Positions 17,086-24,618 of a stretch of DNA of 33,620 nt are shown here, one piece after another. The position numbers were made by a program, and so were the translations under genes. The first letter of the stretch is position 1; every line of letters starts with the position of its first letter. The notes below the pieces were generated by a model that did no database searches, was not told the origin of the DNA, and saw only the letters and a program-made list of their open reading frames with translations. The stretch comes from Verrucomicrobiota bacterium JB023 (GTDB taxonomy: Bacteria; Verrucomicrobiota; Verrucomicrobiia; Verrucomicrobiales; Akkermansiaceae): positions 1-33,620 of the forward strand of contig JAUTCR010000002.1 of NCBI GenBank assembly GCA_030673895.1, in the 5' to 3' direction.

Positions 17086-17421
17086 TTATTTGATACGACG
17101 CTTCAAATCGTCATATTCACTCTGCATCGCATCGAGCTCAGCACGCTTCGCTTCCATAGATGAATGGAGATCGGCTAGACGCTGATAAATTTCGACTGCA
17201 GTAGCACTTTTAGGCAGGGGCGCACCCACTCCTGTTTCTTTCTGTGACCTCAACCAGCTATTTACTGTAATTGGCGAGATGCCGAAGTGGCGTACAGCTG
17301 CCGAGACGCCTCCACGGCCCTTCTCGGAATTCACTTTTCGCACGTATTGCAGAATCTCTGCTTTCTCGGCGTCAGTGTATCGTCTTGCGGTCTTTTTCTT
17401 TAGTTCGTCCGTCATTTTCAT
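17086..17421 (-). CDS. Lone transposase-like HTH protein with C-terminal coiled coil
   Basis: A 111-residue protein. Residues about 13-60 resemble the helix-turn-helix of IS3-type OrfA proteins (TARRYTDAEKAEILQYV, then VSAAVRHFGISPITVNSWL). Residues about 73-111 form a probable coiled coil with heptad-like spacing of Leu and Ala. No transposase catalytic ORF and no terminal repeats of an insertion sequence are nearby, so it looks like a free-standing DNA-binding protein derived from, or related to, OrfA. Its upstream region is markedly more AT-rich than the rest of the window, which suggests foreign origin or a strong AT-rich promoter. Start is ATG 17421 or ATG 17415; neither has a Shine-Dalgarno. 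Confidence 0.72.
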   Translation of the reverse strand: MKMTDELKKKTARRYTDAEKAEILQYVRKVNSEKGRGGVSAAVRHFGISPITVNSWLRSQKETGVGAPLPKSATAVEIYQRLADLHSSMEAKRAELDAMQSEYDDLKRRIK

Positions 17422-17531
17422 AAATTTTTAATATGGTTTTTTATAAACTCAAGCGTATTGTTCGAATTCTTTTATTTTTGATTTATCATTTTCGTTGCCT
17501 TATCGATAGCGTCTGACAAGAGACAAACATC

Positions 17532-17879
17532 ATGGCCGAAAAGTCACTATTCGAAAAAATCTGCGATAGAGAAATTCCTGCCGAAATCATCTACGAAGAT
17601 GAGCTCTGCCTCTGCTTCAAGGATATCTCCCCGCAAGCCCCAACACATCTGCTAGTCATTCCTAAAGAGCGGATAAATCGTTTGGCTGAAGCAACTTCCG
17701 ACCATCAGAATCTTTTGGGTCATCTCTTTGCAACGGTTCCTCACATCGCCAGGCAAGAAGGCTTTCTCGAGAGCGGCTTCCGCTGTGTCATCAATAGCGG
17801 TCCCGATGGCGGCGAGACCGTGCCCCACCTTCACATCCACCTTCTTGCCGGACGTAAACTGGAATGGCCTCCCGGCTAA
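17532..17879 (+). CDS. HIT-family (HinT-like) nucleotide hydrolase
   Basis: A 115-residue histidine-triad protein of normal HinT length. It starts FEKICDREIPAEIIYEDE, has THLLVIPK, and ends with the catalytic triad H99-L-H101-I-H103-L-L. HinT-type enzymes hydrolyse purine nucleoside phosphoramidates such as AMP-lysine; the exact cellular substrate is not known. It is divergent from the HTH gene across an AT-rich spacer of about 110 bases. The coding end and stop (PPG-stop) lie in the first copy of a 15-base direct repeat at 17867-17902. Confidence 0.93.
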   Translation: MAEKSLFEKICDREIPAEIIYEDELCLCFKDISPQAPTHLLVIPKERINRLAEATSDHQNLLGHLFATVPHIARQEGFLESGFRCVINSGPDGGETVPHLHIHLLAGRKLEWPPG

Positions 17880-17902
17880 GAGGTGAAGCCTCCCGGCTAA
17901 GA
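17867..17902 (+). repeat. Tandem duplication across the HIT gene stop codon
   Basis: GCCTCCCGGCTAAGA occurs at 17867-17881 and again at 17888-17902, with a 21-base period. The first copy carries the stop codon of the HIT gene; the second is just after it in the same frame, so it encodes a second potential stop. This looks like a recent partial tandem duplication of the gene's end. Confidence 0.75.
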
Positions 17903-17919
17903 AGAGAATTCAAGGAGAC

Positions 17920-17942
17920 CGGGAGCCGCTCTCCCGCATTTT
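17920..17942 (+). terminator. Weak terminator-like hairpin after the HIT gene
   Basis: CGGGAG (17920-17925), loop CCGCT, CTCCCG (17931-17936), then CATTTT. The stem is only 6 bp and the T-run short, but it is correctly placed about 40 bases after the HIT stop. Confidence 0.4.
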
Positions 17943-18408
17943 GCACAAATTCCGCGAAGAGAGCGGTAAGGCGTTTCAATTTCGAGGGGGGATTTTTAAT
18001 ATTTTTCATGGGAACACCCGCTTTTTGGAGTTGTCGGCCAAGACCGATTCACATGCTTGACTGCCGCCCGAGAATAGCGAATTTTCGCATTCTCGCCGCA
18101 GTTGCTATACACTACCTTACCGAAAATCAGCAAAAAGACATCTAAAAGTTCATTTTTTTGTTCATACTCGAGCCCGTGGCCATCTCTCTGAGAGGGTTAC
18201 GTAATTTTGCGCAACTGAACAAATCCCCCCTCTGGCTTTCTGCTAGCCCCTCCGGTAGCTCCTCTGTTGATGACTTTCCTGCGCCTTGTGGTGGATGCTA
18301 GGCGATCTGTCTTACGAAAGTTGCCACTCGCAGTTCCCGGCCACCCCAAGCGAGATCTCGCTTTTTGGAGAATCGCGACGAGAGCTCCGGTTCTCCCTCT
18401 AGTTCACG

Positions 18409-18441
18409 AAAAAGCCCTTGGGGCAGATGCATCCAAGGGCT
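18409..18441 (-). terminator. Intrinsic terminator of the ABC-F gene
   Basis: On the minus strand AGCCCTTGG, an 11-base loop and CCAAGGGCT are followed directly by TTTTTC. The 9-bp stem (18413-18421 with 18433-18441) and T-run make a good intrinsic terminator about 80 bases beyond the ABC-F stop codon. Confidence 0.75.
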
Positions 18442-18519
18442 CGTCCGACGTTCATCAGACATCGGTAAGGCCGGTCAGGGGCTCCACGCAGAAGCCCTCC
18501 CCCGGTAATCAGGACAGCC

Positions 18520-20136
18520 TTACTCAGCCGTCACCGCCGCGCGGTCATCGTCGAGACCGCTTTTCTCCAGGAAGTAATCATAGCCTCCCGTGTAACGAGT
18601 CAGTGTGCCATCATTCACGTGCAGAGTGGTCTCGGCGAGCGAGCGGATGAAGTGCACATCGTGCGAGATGAAGACGAGCGTGCCCTCATACTTTTTGAGG
18701 CCCGCGACCAAGGCATCGATCGAGTTGATATCCAAGTGGGTGGTCGGCTCATCCATCAGCAGAAGGTTTGGAGGATCGACGAGGAACTTGACCAAATTGA
18801 GACGAGACTTTTCTCCCCCGGAGAGAACCTTGATTCGTTTCTCCGTGTCGGCGCGGCGGAAGAGGAAAGAGCCGAGCACCGCACGCACCTCGTCTTCGGG
18901 CATCGTCGTATTGGCAGCCATCACCTCGTCGATGACCGTATTATCCTCATTGAGCGAATCCACCCGGTGCTGGGAAAAGTAGCCCAACTTGGTGGCGTAG
19001 CCCATCTTGCGCTCACCGCTCTTGAGCTCCAGCAAACCAGCAATGATCTTGAGGAGGGTCGACTTACCAGCACCATTCGGCCCGACGAGAACGACCTTGT
19101 CACCTCGCTCTAGAACGAGGTCGAGATCGCGGTAGATGATCTTGTCGCCGTAGCCCTGCGTCACTTTCTCCAGCTCGATAACCTTTTGATTCGCTCGGGG
19201 TGGCTCGGGGAAATTGAATTTGAAGACCTTACGAGGAGCGCGCGGCTTCTGCATCTTCTCCTTCATCTTGTCGAGCTGCTTCATACGGTCCTGCACCTGT
19301 GAGGCCTTGGAGCCCACATTGCGGAAGCGGTCGATGAACTCTTGGACCCGATCCATTTCCTTCTTGTGGTTACGCCAAGCCTGCACCTTCTGCTCATAGC
19401 GGGTCTCGCGCTGCGTCTGGTAACTCGAGTAGTTCCCCGTGTAGCTCACCAACTCCATCGCCTCGGGGTCAATCTCTACCACTTGCTCAATCAATCCGTC
19501 CATGAAGTCGCGGTCGTGCGAAATCATCAGGATCGCGCCGGGGTAATTGATCAAATAACGCTGGAACCACATCAGGGACATGAGGTCGAGGTGGTTGGTG
19601 GGTTCATCCATCATCAGGAGGTCCGGCTCCATCACCAGGAGACGGGCAATGTGCGCACGCATGACCCACCCTCCGGAAAAACTGCCGGCAGGCTTGTCAA
19701 AGTCCTCTTGTTTGAATCCCAGTCCGGCGAGAATCTTCTTTGCTTTCGGCTCCAATTGATAGCCGTTCAGCTCGGTGAAGCGATCCTGGGCCTTGGCGAA
19801 TTCAGGAGTATCGAGCTTACCCGAGGCTTCTCCCTCGCGAATCGTCCTCAGAATCGAGACCATCTCGGGGTCGATACCGATCGCGATCTCCAGCACGGTC
19901 TCATCGCCGGGCGTGCCCGCCTCCTGCGCCAGAAAGCCGGTGATTGCGTATTCATCACGATCGATCGTCCCCTCATCCGGAGTCTCCTCGCCGAGGATCA
20001 TCTTGAAAATGGTCGACTTGCCCGCGCCATTGGGGCCGACCAAGGCCACTCGCTCCCCCCAGTTGACGGTCATGTCCGCATTGCGGAACAACGTCCGCCC
20101 GCCCATTGTCTTCGTCAGATTTTTGATCGTCAGCAT
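18520..20136 (-). CDS. ABC-F family ATPase (EttA/YbiT/Uup-like)
   Basis: A soluble tandem ABC ATPase of 538 residues from the ATG at 20136 ([10 protein letters not shown]). Both nucleotide-binding domains are intact: Walker [10 protein letters not shown] twice, signatures FSGGW and LSGGEKSRL, and Walker B LLMMDEPTNHLD and LLLMDEPTTHLD. A charged helical linker (about 240-330) joins them, and there are no membrane segments. ABC-F proteins bind the ribosome E site and modulate translation or, in some groups, give antibiotic protection; length and lack of long tails suggest a housekeeping YbiT-like member. An upstream in-frame ATG at 20202 is less likely because residues would precede the conserved start and overlap the DoxX frame. 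A purine-rich GGGGGCGAGAG precedes the chosen ATG. Confidence 0.94.
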   Translation of the reverse strand: MLTIKNLTKTMGGRTLFRNADMTVNWGERVALVGPNGAGKSTIFKMILGEETPDEGTIDRDEYAITGFLAQEAGTPGDETVLEIAIGIDPEMVSILRTIREGEASGKLDTPEFAKAQDRFTELNGYQLEPKAKKILAGLGFKQEDFDKPAGSFSGGWVMRAHIARLLVMEPDLLMMDEPTNHLDLMSLMWFQRYLINYPGAILMISHDRDFMDGLIEQVVEIDPEAMELVSYTGNYSSYQTQRETRYEQKVQAWRNHKKEMDRVQEFIDRFRNVGSKASQVQDRMKQLDKMKEKMQKPRAPRKVFKFNFPEPPRANQKVIELEKVTQGYGDKIIYRDLDLVLERGDKVVLVGPNGAGKSTLLKIIAGLLELKSGERKMGYATKLGYFSQHRVDSLNEDNTVIDEVMAANTTMPEDEVRAVLGSFLFRRADTEKRIKVLSGGEKSRLNLVKFLVDPPNLLLMDEPTTHLDINSIDALVAGLKKYEGTLVFISHDVHFIRSLAETTLHVNDGTLTRYTGGYDYFLEKSGLDDDRAAVTAE

Positions 20137-20623
20137 CTCTCGCCCCCACCTTGCGAATCCCGGGCCACCTTTCAACCCTAATCCATGGACTCTGCTCCTC
20201 ATTTGAAGACAGGTCGGAAAAGAGCCCTTTCAAGAAGCCGAATCCACCAGTGGACCACAGCGCCCAGGCGATAAGAAGAGGCTGGAAGAAAAGTCGCACC
20301 AACCGCTTGGTATCCGTATCGAGACCGAAGGCATCGGTCCCCTCCCGGTATTGGTGAACGTTACCCGGGAAGACGAGGACGAAAAAAATAGCCAGAGCCA
20401 GCCCCACCTCAGCCCGCCGCTGTCTCCAAAAGAGCATGGCAAGCCCGAAGAGAAGCTCCACGACCCCTGAGGCGATCACGGTGAAATCCTTCCCTGCCGG
20501 CACCCAATCCGGGACTTGTGCCTGAAACTCTCCTCGCTGGAAGGTGAGGTGAGCGACTCCGGCGAAGACCATGAAGCCCCCCAGGAGAATTCGCGCTCCA
20601 TCCTGCCACCGATTCGTCTTCAT
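19973..20623 (-). CDS. DoxX-like membrane protein with 3' extension into the ABC-F gene
   Basis: A small membrane protein with about four transmembrane segments, of the DoxX-like type ([52 protein letters not shown]). Members are usually about 125-150 residues. Here the frame does not stop after the last helix: it runs on for some 70 residues, about 55 of which are read out of frame inside the ABC-F coding sequence (overlap 19973-20136). The extension has shadow-frame composition, so either a stop codon was lost by a small indel or the long overlap is tolerated. The start is taken as ATG 20623; a GTG at 20638 is an alternative. Family roles are ill-defined, often linked to redox or thiol chemistry. 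Confidence 0.72.
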   Translation of the reverse strand: MKTNRWQDGARILLGGFMVFAGVAHLTFQRGEFQAQVPDWVPAGKDFTVIASGVVELLFGLAMLFWRQRRAEVGLALAIFFVLVFPGNVHQYREGTDAFGLDTDTKRLVRLFFQPLLIAWALWSTGGFGFLKGLFSDLSSNEEQSPWIRVERWPGIRKVGARDADDQKSDEDNGRADVVPQCGHDRQLGGASGLGRPQWRGQVDHFQDDPRRGDSG

Positions 20624-20690
20624 TCTCACAGCATTCACTTCCGCAAGGTCGTCCGCCCTCCCCTTCCGGCAAATCTTTTCTCTTTACTTA

Positions 20691-20705
20691 GTGTCACTTT
20701 CACAC
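20691..20705. promoter_or_regulatory. Candidate operator upstream of nrtR-pncB operon
   Basis: GTGT-7 bases-ACAC, with additional symmetric A/T positions, forms an imperfect 15-base palindrome ending 11 bases before the ATG at 20717, in the divergent region between the DoxX-like gene and the NrtR-type gene. The short motif TTCACAC is repeated just before pncB (near 21439-21445). NrtR regulators bind palindromes at their own operons, so this is a reasonable candidate, but it does not match a consensus I can quote. Confidence 0.35.
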
Positions 20706-20716
20706 GAAGAGAAGAC

Positions 20717-21403
20717 ATGCCGTTCACTTATGAGCACGCTCGACCATCGGTCACTGTCGATTGCGTGGTCTTCGGTTTTGCCGGAGAAGGCTTGCAGCTG
20801 CTACTCGTGAAACGGGGTGGCGAACCCTACGAGGGAGAATGGGCCCTGCCCGGTGGATTCGTTCGGCTCGATGAAGATCTCGATTCCGCCGCCCGCCGGG
20901 AATTGGAGGAGGAAACCCAGCTGCGGGAGACCTATCTTGAGCAGCTCTACACCTTTGGCTCACCGGAACGGGATCCAAGGGGAAGAGTCATCAGCGTTGG
21001 CTACTACGCACTCGTTCGGCCCGACCGGCAACCGGTTGCTGGCGGGACCGACGCTGCAGACGCCCGCTGGTTTCCGCTTAACGGGCTCCCCTCTCTCGCC
21101 TTCGACCACGGGGAGATCATCAAAGTGGCCCGAGACCGCCTCCAAGGAAAAATTCGCTATCAACCCATCGGCTTCGAACTCCTGCCGGAGAAGTTCACCC
21201 TCACGCAAATTCAGACGCTCTATGAAGCCATCCTCGGATGCCCGATTGATAAGCGCAACTTTCGCAAGAAACTTCTCTCCTTCGGGTTCCTCGAGGCACT
21301 CGAGGAATATGTTCGCGGCCCCCACCGACCCGCCCGCCTCTATCGTTTTGACCAAGCCCGATACAGCAAACTCCAACGAGAAGGGATTCTCTTCCAGATT
21401 TAG
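20717..21403 (+). CDS. nrtR: NrtR-type Nudix/winged-helix regulator of NAD metabolism
   Basis: NrtR regulators sense ADP-ribose through a Nudix-like domain and repress NAD biosynthesis genes. This 228-residue protein has the Nudix domain at about 10-145, with a near-complete Nudix box from G47 (E53, R61-E62-L63-E-E65-E66); the usual Gly of the box is Gln68, so hydrolysis may be reduced or lost. The C-terminal 80 residues ([16 protein letters not shown], then [13 protein letters not shown]) match the winged-helix domain of the family. The ATG at 20717 is preceded by a purine-rich GAAGAGAAG. Its place as first gene before pncB, an ADP-ribosylglycohydrolase gene and pncA strongly supports the assignment over a plain Nudix hydrolase. 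Confidence 0.88.
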   Translation: MPFTYEHARPSVTVDCVVFGFAGEGLQLLLVKRGGEPYEGEWALPGGFVRLDEDLDSAARRELEEETQLRETYLEQLYTFGSPERDPRGRVISVGYYALVRPDRQPVAGGTDAADARWFPLNGLPSLAFDHGEIIKVARDRLQGKIRYQPIGFELLPEKFTLTQIQTLYEAILGCPIDKRNFRKKLLSFGFLEALEEYVRGPHRPARLYRFDQARYSKLQREGILFQI

Positions 21404-21449
21404 CGAACAAGTCGCAGCTTTCAACCTTCTCTAACTCAAGTTCACACAA

Positions 21450-22877
21450 ATGACTCCCCTTCAAACCGATCTCTATCAGCTCACGATGGCCGCCGCCTAT
21501 TTTGCCAATGGCAAGGCCGACCAAGAGAGTGTCTTTCATCTCTTCTTCCGCCGCCTGCCCTTCGCCGGAGGATACGCGATTGCCGCAGGGCTTGATTCTG
21601 CCTTGGATTGGCTTGCCAGTTTTCAATTCAGTCACAATGACCTTGCCTATCTGGAGAAGCTGAAGACTGCGCAAGGAAACCCACTCTTTGACGCGTCCTT
21701 CTTGCAATACCTTGCCGACCTGCAATTGAGCCTCGATATCGAGGCGATGCCCGAGGGAACGGTGGTCTTCCCTCACGAGCCCCTCCTCCGGGTGCGCGGT
21801 CCCATCCTCCAAGCTCAATTGGTCGAGACCGCGCTCCTCAATATCATCAACTTCCAGACTCTCATCGCGACGAAAGCAGCCCGTATTTGTCGGGCCGCCG
21901 GAGAGTCACCTGTCGCCGAATTTGGCTACCGCCGCGCCCAGGGTCCGGATGGGGCGCTCATGGCCAGCCGGGCCGCCTACGTCGGCGGGTGTGAGAGCAC
22001 CTCGAACGTCCTCGCCGGGCAGCGCTATGGCATCCCGGTCAAGGGAACGCATGCTCATTCCTGGATCATGTCCTTCGACAACGAGCAGGAGGCCTTCGAT
22101 GCCTACGCCCGGGCCATGCCAGAGAACGCCATCCTTCTCGTCGATACCTACGACACCCTTGCCGGGGTCGACAAAGCGATTGCCACCGCCCGAAAGCTCA
22201 AGGAACGCGGGCATCAACTCGCGGGCATCCGCCTCGATTCCGGCGATCTCGCTTGGCTCAGCCGCCAAGCCCGCCAACGTCTGGATGACGCTGGCCTACC
22301 CGAAGTGAAAATTGTTGCCAGTAATGATCTCGACGAACACTTGATCGAAAGCCTCCGCCACCAAGGTGCCCGTATCGACATCTGGGGTGTGGGGACCAAC
22401 CTGGTGACCGCTGCGGATCAGCCGGCTCTCGGAGGAGTCTATAAGCTGGCTGCTATCCGCGACGCGCAGGGAGACTGGCAACCGCGTATTAAACTGAGTG
22501 AGCAGCGGGCAAAAAGCTCCATCCCAGGACGGCTTCAGGTCCATCGCATCGTTCGCGAAGGCAAGTTTCTGGGTGATGCGATCTATGACGACAGCGAACC
22601 ACGTCCGCAGAACCTGACAATTGTCGACCCGGACAATCCCCTCCGTCGCCGAAATTTCCCTCCGGACTGCAGCGGGACCGACCTCCTCGTTCCTGTCATG
22701 ACTAAAGGAGAAGTCGTTCACCGCGAAGGACTGGACCGCATCCGTGATCGCACCCAGGAGCAGCTAGACCAGCTGGATGAAACGATCCTTCGTCTCGATA
22801 ACCCTCATCAGTATCCTGCCGGGATTGAAAATGGCCTCAACGACCTCCGCGAAACCCTTCTTGCAAACCCGAAATGA
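21450..22877 (+). CDS. pncB: Nicotinate phosphoribosyltransferase
   Basis: PncB makes nicotinate mononucleotide from nicotinate and PRPP with ATP, the entry to the salvage branch fed by nicotinamidase. The 475-residue protein begins TDLYQLTMAAAY, contains NIINFQTLIATKAARI, EFGYRRAQGPDGA, GTHAHSWIMSF with the likely phosphorylated H203, LLVDTYDTL and GIRLDSGDL with the PRPP-contacting acidic residues. It belongs to the longer bacterial/eukaryal-like class rather than the 400-residue E. coli type. It starts 46 bases after nrtR and its stop overlaps the next ATG (ATGA), so the genes are coupled. Confidence 0.95.
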   Translation: MTPLQTDLYQLTMAAAYFANGKADQESVFHLFFRRLPFAGGYAIAAGLDSALDWLASFQFSHNDLAYLEKLKTAQGNPLFDASFLQYLADLQLSLDIEAMPEGTVVFPHEPLLRVRGPILQAQLVETALLNIINFQTLIATKAARICRAAGESPVAEFGYRRAQGPDGALMASRAAYVGGCESTSNVLAGQRYGIPVKGTHAHSWIMSFDNEQEAFDAYARAMPENAILLVDTYDTLAGVDKAIATARKLKERGHQLAGIRLDSGDLAWLSRQARQRLDDAGLPEVKIVASNDLDEHLIESLRHQGARIDIWGVGTNLVTAADQPALGGVYKLAAIRDAQGDWQPRIKLSEQRAKSSIPGRLQVHRIVREGKFLGDAIYDDSEPRPQNLTIVDPDNPLRRRNFPPDCSGTDLLVPVMTKGEVVHREGLDRIRDRTQEQLDQLDETILRLDNPHQYPAGIENGLNDLRETLLANPK

Positions 22878-23788
22878 ACTCATCTCTCCAAGACAAAGCA
22901 CTCGGCTGCCTCCTTGGCCTCGCTATTGGCGATGCTCTGGGGACGACCCTCGAATTCCGGCCTCCAGGCTCATTCCCCCCTATCGATGACTTGGTCGGAG
23001 GCGGCCCCTTCAATCTACGACCCGGCCAGTGGACCGACGACACCTCGATGGCTCTCTGCTTGGCCGAAAGCCTTATCGAATCAGGCTTCGATGCCCGCGA
23101 CCAAATGACTCGCTACCTGCAATGGCGAGATGAGGGGCATCTCTCGTCCAACGGAACCTGCTTTGATATTGGCATGACCGTCAGCTCGGCCCTGCGCACC
23201 TTTGAACAATCCGGAGAACCCTACTCCGGCTCAACGGATCCTTATTCGGCGGGGAATGGCTCCATCATGAGACTCGCTCCCCTCCCCATCTACTACGCCG
23301 AGGCATCGAAAGCGATTCACTTATCTGGAGAAAGCTCCCGCACCACCCATCAGGCTCCGGCCGCCATCGATGCGTGCCGTTATCTCGGTAGTCTGCTCTG
23401 GGGCCTGGTCCACGGCGGGGCCTCCAGAGAACAAGTGCTGGCTCCCGACTACCATCCTCAACAAAAAACGTGGCAGCTGCAGGCAGAGATTGCCCGAATC
23501 GCCGCAGGCTCATTCAAGGAAAAGGAGCCCCCCGCGATCAATGGCAGTGGCTACGTGGTGGAGTCTCTGGAAGCCGCCCTCTGGGCTTTTAACAAAGCGG
23601 AGGACTTCCGCCACGGAGCCCTCCTAGCCGTCAATCTCGGAGATGATGCCGACACCACCGGTGCCATCTACGGACAACTCGCCGGTGCTTACTTCGGACT
23701 CGCCGGCATCCCCGGCGACTGGCTGGAAAAACTTGCCCACCGCCCACTCATCACCGACTTCGCCCTCAAACTCATCGCATCAAAGTGA
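22874..23788 (+). CDS. ADP-ribosylglycohydrolase (DraG/ARH family)
   Basis: A 304-residue member of the DraG/ARH fold, which removes ADP-ribose from proteins or other acceptors using two Mg ions. Typical motifs are LGLAIGDALGTTLEF, the first metal site W-T54-D-D-T57-S, and the second site LGDDADTTGAIYGQLAGAYFG near residues 254-276. All metal-binding acidic residues appear present, so it is probably active. Its position between pncB and pncA, with overlaps on both sides (ATGA with pncB, GTGA with pncA), ties it to NAD turnover. Releasing free ADP-ribose, the effector of NrtR, would connect it to regulation of its own operon; this is inference. Confidence 0.92.
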   Translation: MNSSLQDKALGCLLGLAIGDALGTTLEFRPPGSFPPIDDLVGGGPFNLRPGQWTDDTSMALCLAESLIESGFDARDQMTRYLQWRDEGHLSSNGTCFDIGMTVSSALRTFEQSGEPYSGSTDPYSAGNGSIMRLAPLPIYYAEASKAIHLSGESSRTTHQAPAAIDACRYLGSLLWGLVHGGASREQVLAPDYHPQQKTWQLQAEIARIAAGSFKEKEPPAINGSGYVVESLEAALWAFNKAEDFRHGALLAVNLGDDADTTGAIYGQLAGAYFGLAGIPGDWLEKLAHRPLITDFALKLIASK

Positions 23789-24402
23789 ACCCACACGCTC
23801 TACTCCTCATCGACCTCCAGAACGACTTTCTCCCCGGCGGCCCCCTCGGCGTGCCGGGAGGAGACGAGGTCATCCCCCTCGCCAATGCGCTCATCGACAA
23901 CTTCGAGACCATCGTCGCCACCCAGGATTGGCATCCGGCCAATCATGGAAGTTTTGCGGCCAACCATCCGGGACGAGAACTCTACGAAACTATCGACCTC
24001 CACGGACTCTCCCAAACTCTTTGGCCGATCCATTGCGTCCAACAAACCGGAGGTGCCTACTTTGCTCCTGGCCTTGATACCCGTCGCATTACCCGCGTCT
24101 TCCCCAAGGGCACCGATGCCGAAATCGACAGCTACAGCGGCTTCTTCGACAATGGCCACCGCCAAAGCACCGGTTTGGCGGACTGGTTACGGAAGCAAGG
24201 GATCACCGAGCTCACGATTTGTGGCCTGGCCACCGACTATTGCGTCAAGTTCACCGCCCTTGACGCCTTGGCCGAAGGCTTCACCACGAACCTCTATCTT
24301 CCCGCCTGCCGAGGCGTCAATCTCCAGCCCGGAGACGTCGACCGAGCGGTGCAGGAAATCGTCGATGCGGGAGGGAATCTCATCGATTCCATTCGCAGCT
24401 AG
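23785..24402 (+). CDS. pncA: Nicotinamidase
   Basis: PncA hydrolyses nicotinamide to nicotinate, the substrate of PncB. The 205-residue isochorismatase-fold enzyme has the catalytic triad D10 (LIDLQNDFLPGG), K108 (VFPKGTD) and C153 (LATDYCVKFT), and the metal ligands D48, H50 and H54 in TQDWHPANHGSFA. It starts at GTG 23785, overlapping the stop of the ADP-ribosylglycohydrolase gene, and is the last gene of the operon. Its TAG stop codon lies within a CTAG that forms the left boundary of a MITE-like element. Confidence 0.95.
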   Translation: MNPHALLLIDLQNDFLPGGPLGVPGGDEVIPLANALIDNFETIVATQDWHPANHGSFAANHPGRELYETIDLHGLSQTLWPIHCVQQTGGAYFAPGLDTRRITRVFPKGTDAEIDSYSGFFDNGHRQSTGLADWLRKQGITELTICGLATDYCVKFTALDALAEGFTTNLYLPACRGVNLQPGDVDRAVQEIVDAGGNLIDSIRS

Positions 24403-24612
24403 ACCGTTTCTCAAAAGTCTATTCGCCTATCGGGTTTTTGCCCATTTTTGGTGATAAGCTTTCTACGAAAGAAGCGACCCGGATTCCGGACAGCTTTACC
24501 AGATGGCTGCGTTACTTGTCGGTCATTGGTCCCGACCAACTCCCTCCTCGCGCCTTGCCCTCGAGAAAAGCTGTCTCGGCGATAAACGAACTAACTTTTG
24601 AGAAGCGGTCTA
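24400..24612. mobile_element. MITE-like element with terminal inverted repeats and TA flanks
   Basis: GACCGTTTCTCAAAAGT (24402-24418) and ACTTTTGAGAAGCGGTC (24594-24610) are inverted repeats matching at 16 of 17 positions. They are flanked by TA on both sides, within CTAG, the kind of target used by IS630/Tc1-type transposases. The inside (about 175 bases) has no ORF but further symmetry: weaker pairing continues inward past the termini, GACAGCTTT (24489-24497) pairs with AAAGCTGTC (24567-24575), and TTGGTC-CC-GACCAA (24526-24539) forms a central hairpin. It sits between the convergent pncA and MocR-type genes, whose stops would otherwise be only a few bases apart. No transposase gene is present in the window. 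Confidence 0.7.
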
Positions 24613-24618
24613 GCCCTC

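Larger units (their letters stand above)
17880..18519. other. Structured non-coding gap between convergent genes
   Basis: About 640 bases without a supported gene, between the HIT gene (+) and the ABC-F gene (-). It holds the second half of the tandem repeat, a weak terminator-like hairpin for the HIT gene (17920-17936), an alternative pairing CCGCTCTC (17926-17933) with GAGAGCGG (17959-17966), a long hairpin CGAGAAT/ATTCTCG plus GCGAA/TTCGC (18069-18095), and the ABC-F terminator (18409-18441). Open frames here are short and Arg/Ser-rich, without recognisable features. A small RNA or decayed gene cannot be excluded. Confidence 0.5.

Noticed and set aside
17086-17421. Complete IS3-type insertion sequence
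   Set aside because: No OrfB, no DDE catalytic region and no terminal repeats or target duplications around the HTH gene.
18267-18650. 127-codon plus-strand frame overlapping the ABC-F gene end
   Set aside because: Composition is Ser/Arg/Pro-rich, it runs antisense into a certain gene and contains the ABC-F terminator.
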